Shown here: one piece after another, positions 5,579 to 7,940 of the stretch
Layout of the letters: every line of letters begins with the position of its first letter
How positions within the stretch are numbered: position 1 is the first letter of the stretch
Assembly: GCA_013314865.1 (NCBI GenBank)
Contig: JABUEV010000094.1
Span: 1-7,940, forward strand
From: Bacteroidales bacterium
GTDB lineage: Bacteria > Bacteroidota > Bacteroidia > Bacteroidales > VadinHA17
DNA length: 7,940 nucleotides
Reading direction: 5' to 3'
The notes under the pieces: model-generated
Told to the model about the DNA's origin: nothing
The model's input: the letters and a program-made list of their open reading frames with translations, nothing else
The model's database searches: none
Position numbers and translations under genes: made by a program

Positions 5579-7492
5579 ATGAAATCTATAATACAGTTCT
5601 TTGAGGAAAGTGTCGAAAAATTTGGCAATAATGTTTATCTCTGGGAAAAACCTGCCGATAAATACGAAGGTACAACCTACAATGAAACCCGAAAACAGGT
5701 TTACGAATTTGCTGCAGGGCTTATGAAGCTTGGAATCAATAAAGGCGACAGACTTTGCCTTATTTCAGAAGGACGTAACAGCTGGGTAATAGGAGAACTT
5801 GGAATACTATATACCGGAGCAGTTAATGTGCCACTCTCTTCAAAGCTTAATCCTGATGAAATAAAATTCCGGATCAACCATTCAGAAGCCAGGATGATAC
5901 TTACATCCTCAATCCAGGCTCAAAAGGTGAAACAAATCATAGGAGAATGCAAACAGATAGAGAAAATCATCCATTTTGACACCCAGGAAGAATATGCTCC
6001 TAACGAGATACATTTCAATGAAGTAAGAAAGATCGGAAGAGAATGGCTTGAGTCTCCTGAAAATATGAAGAAATTTGAAGAGACTTACCGCAGTATAACA
6101 CCTTCTGACTTTGCAAATATTTGTTATACATCAGGTACTACTGCCGATCCGAAAGGCATTATCCTGACTCACGGCAACTATGTAACAAATGTCTTTCAGG
6201 CATACAGCCTGATGGATATTCCCTCATTCTACAAAACACTTCTGATACTGCCATGGGATCATTCATTCGGTCATACCTGCGGAATCTATGCATTCATGGG
6301 TAAAGGTGCCAGCATCGCTTCGGTAAAAACCGGAAAAACTCCCATGGAGACTCTCAGAAATCTTCCGGTCTGTATTAAAGAAATCAAGCCAAACCTGATG
6401 ATGAGCGTTCCTGCTATCGCAAAAAATTTCAGGAAGAACATTGAGAAAGGTATCAGGGAAAAAGGTAAAATGGCCGAATTTCTTTTCAACCACGCTTTAA
6501 AAACTGCTTATGCATATAATAAGGAGGGATGGAATAAAGGACAAGGACTTCAGAAGCTAAAAAAACCTCTGCTTAAGTTTTATGACAAAATACTTTTCAG
6601 CAAGATTCGTGAAAACTTTGGCGGAGAGCTGGACTACTTCATTGGAGGAGGGGCCTTGCTGGATATTGAGCTCCAGAGATTCTTCTATGCAATCGGAATA
6701 CCGATGTACCAGGGCTACGGATTAAGTGAGGCATCTCCCGTTATCTCTTCCAATTCTGCAAGTCGCCATAAGCTTGGTTCTTCAGGCGTGCTGGTTAACA
6801 ACATGGATCTGAAAATCTGCGACGAAGACGGAAATGAACTGCCGGTCGGACAGAAAGGAGAAATAGTCATCAGGGGAGGCAACGTAATGTATGGCTACTG
6901 GAAAAACGAAGCAGCAACAAAGCAGACGATAAGGGATGGCTGGCTCTATACCGGCGATATGGGATATATGACTGAAGACGGATTTCTTTATGTACTCGGC
7001 CGTTTTAAAAGTCTTCTTATTGCCGATGACGGCGAAAAATTCAGTCCGGAAGGTATCGAAGAAGCAATAACCGAACAATCAAAATACATCGACCAGTGCA
7101 TGCTTTACAACAATCAGAAACCCTATACCGTTGCCCTGATAGTCCCCAACCAGCACGCTCTGAAACTCTACCTTGAGGAGAAAAATCTCACAGCTGATTC
7201 CTATGAAGGGAAAAGAGCTGTTCTCAATCTTATTGAAAGCGAGGTGAATGAATATCGGACTAACGGGAAATATGGCCATATGTTCCCGCAAAGATGGCTC
7301 CCGGTTGCACTGGGTGTCCTTGAGGAGAGTTTTACAGAGGATAACGGACTGATGAATTCAACAATGAAAATCGTCAGAGGTAAAATAATTGATAAGTACC
7401 AGGATCTTATTGATTATCTTTATACACCTGATGCAAAAATCATAACAAATGAAAGGAATCTGGAAGAAGTGGAAAAAATGAAGCTCGGTTAA
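5579..7492 (+). CDS. Long-chain fatty acid-CoA ligase (AMP-forming acyl-CoA synthetase)
   Basis: Activates a carboxylic acid, most likely a long-chain fatty acid, to its acyl-AMP and then acyl-CoA, at the cytoplasm or inner membrane face. The 637 residues show the adenylate-forming core motifs in order: the phosphate loop YTSGTTADPKG (183-193), YQGYGLSEASP (377-387), the GWLYTGD motif (454-460), the hinge region GRFKSLLI (474-481) and the C-terminal catalytic Lys, K597, in NSTMKIVR. The size and the DDGEKFSPEGIEEA segment resemble the large FadD15-like ligases of Bacteroidota; substrate length cannot be read from the sequence. The frame stays open upstream to a TTG at 5510, but those 23 residues look unlike the family, so the ATG at 5579 is chosen; no Shine-Dalgarno is present. 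The GH2 gene begins 24 bases downstream on the same strand and may be co-transcribed. Confidence 0.93.
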   Translation: MKSIIQFFEESVEKFGNNVYLWEKPADKYEGTTYNETRKQVYEFAAGLMKLGINKGDRLCLISEGRNSWVIGELGILYTGAVNVPLSSKLNPDEIKFRINHSEARMILTSSIQAQKVKQIIGECKQIEKIIHFDTQEEYAPNEIHFNEVRKIGREWLESPENMKKFEETYRSITPSDFANICYTSGTTADPKGIILTHGNYVTNVFQAYSLMDIPSFYKTLLILPWDHSFGHTCGIYAFMGKGASIASVKTGKTPMETLRNLPVCIKEIKPNLMMSVPAIAKNFRKNIEKGIREKGKMAEFLFNHALKTAYAYNKEGWNKGQGLQKLKKPLLKFYDKILFSKIRENFGGELDYFIGGGALLDIELQRFFYAIGIPMYQGYGLSEASPVISSNSASRHKLGSSGVLVNNMDLKICDEDGNELPVGQKGEIVIRGGNVMYGYWKNEAATKQTIRDGWLYTGDMGYMTEDGFLYVLGRFKSLLIADDGEKFSPEGIEEAITEQSKYIDQCMLYNNQKPYTVALIVPNQHALKLYLEEKNLTADSYEGKRAVLNLIESEVNEYRTNGKYGHMFPQRWLPVALGVLEESFTEDNGLMNSTMKIVRGKIIDKYQDLIDYLYTPDAKIITNERNLEEVEKMKLG

Positions 7493-7516
7493 CTTTAATT
7501 TCAAATATTTTGTTCC

Positions 7517-7940
7517 ATGAAACCTCTGAAAACTTTAATAATTCTTTCCTGCCTGATAATAAGTGTATCATGTACACCTAAAAAGGAACTGAACTGGAAA
7601 ATAGCTGAAAACCCGATACTTACCGAATGGGCGCTCAAGGTTGATCCGCTGAAGCCATGGCCTGAATACCCGCGTCCTGATATGGTGCGAAACAAATGGA
7701 TAAACCTTAACGGATTATGGCAGTACGCAGTGACACCCAAAGATGCAAAACCAGAAAAGTGGGATGGCGAAATACTGGTTCCTTATCCTGTGGAATCTGC
7801 TCTTTCAGGTGTCAAACGAAGAGTCTCGGAAAATGAAAGCCTCTGGTACAGAACCACTTTCAAAATCCCTGCACCATGGAAGAACAAAACTATTATTTTA
7901 AATTTTGAAGCCTGTGACTGGGAGACAACCGTGTGGATCG
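7517..7940 (+). CDS. Glycoside hydrolase family 2-type lipoprotein (5' part, cut by window edge)
   Basis: An open frame of 141 codons runs to the window end without a stop. It opens with a lipoprotein-like signal peptide, MKPLKTLIILSC..., with the probable lipidated Cys at 19 in ISVSC. The rest matches the N-terminal sugar-binding jelly-roll of GH2 enzymes (beta-galactosidase, beta-glucuronidase and beta-mannosidase relatives): NLNGLWQYAV (63-72), VPYPVESALSG (88-98), ESLWYRTTFKIP (107-118) and LNFEACDWETTVWI (128-141). The catalytic domain with its two Glu residues lies outside the window, so activity and substrate cannot be assigned. Such lipoproteins sit in the periplasm or on the cell surface and trim oligosaccharides. 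There is no Shine-Dalgarno. Only 24 bases separate it from the preceding acyl-CoA ligase, but the two functions are not obviously related. Confidence 0.85.
   Translation, partial: MKPLKTLIILSCLIISVSCTPKKELNWKIAENPILTEWALKVDPLKPWPEYPRPDMVRNKWINLNGLWQYAVTPKDAKPEKWDGEILVPYPVESALSGVKRRVSENESLWYRTTFKIPAPWKNKTIILNFEACDWETTVWI

Noticed and set aside
7501..7740. Minus-strand open frame of 79 codons at the right end
   Set aside because: It is antisense to the recognisable GH2 lipoprotein gene, which reads open to the window end.

Overview
This window is a stretch of ordinary chromosome from a member of the Bacteroidota, probably Bacteroidales or Marinilabiliales. The evidence is: protein sequences that read like that phylum; starts almost without Shine-Dalgarno sequences; a SPOR lipoprotein with DSLR/DSIR coiled-coil repeats; a small C-terminal-Phe outer-membrane barrel; and an exact match to the phylum-specific promoter (TTTG-N19-TAnnTTTG). 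I see no tRNA, rRNA, CRISPR array, insertion sequence or phage gene, and no gap longer than about 200 bases.

Layout. At 52-2301 (+) is a full-length bifunctional RelA/SpoT (p)ppGpp synthetase/hydrolase, followed after a short gap by a Fur-family metalloregulator at 2350-2805 (+). Convergent to these is an exported outer-membrane beta-barrel protein, 2815-3474 (-). A 192-base divergent intergenic region with a promoter-like element and a dyad leads to purA, 3667-4929 (+). Convergent to purA is a small SPOR-domain lipoprotein, 4941-5414 (-). It is divergent from a long-chain fatty acid-CoA ligase, 5579-7492 (+). Only 24 bases later comes a lipoprotein-type glycoside hydrolase family 2 gene, which runs off the right edge (7517-7940, +).

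How the genes fit together. RelA/SpoT makes and degrades the alarmone that is known to inhibit PurA in other bacteria, so the left half couples stringent control, metal-dependent regulation and AMP synthesis. From memory, spoT, fur and purA lie close together in other Bacteroidales; here an envelope gene sits between fur and purA in the opposite orientation. The right half holds envelope and catabolic functions: peptidoglycan binding, fatty-acid activation and glycan hydrolysis.

The points most worth a second look are the Fur homologue, which keeps all five ligands of the regulatory metal site but has lost both cysteine pairs of the structural zinc site, and two 16-bp near-palindromes placed just upstream of fur and purA. 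I found no convincing new multi-gene system.
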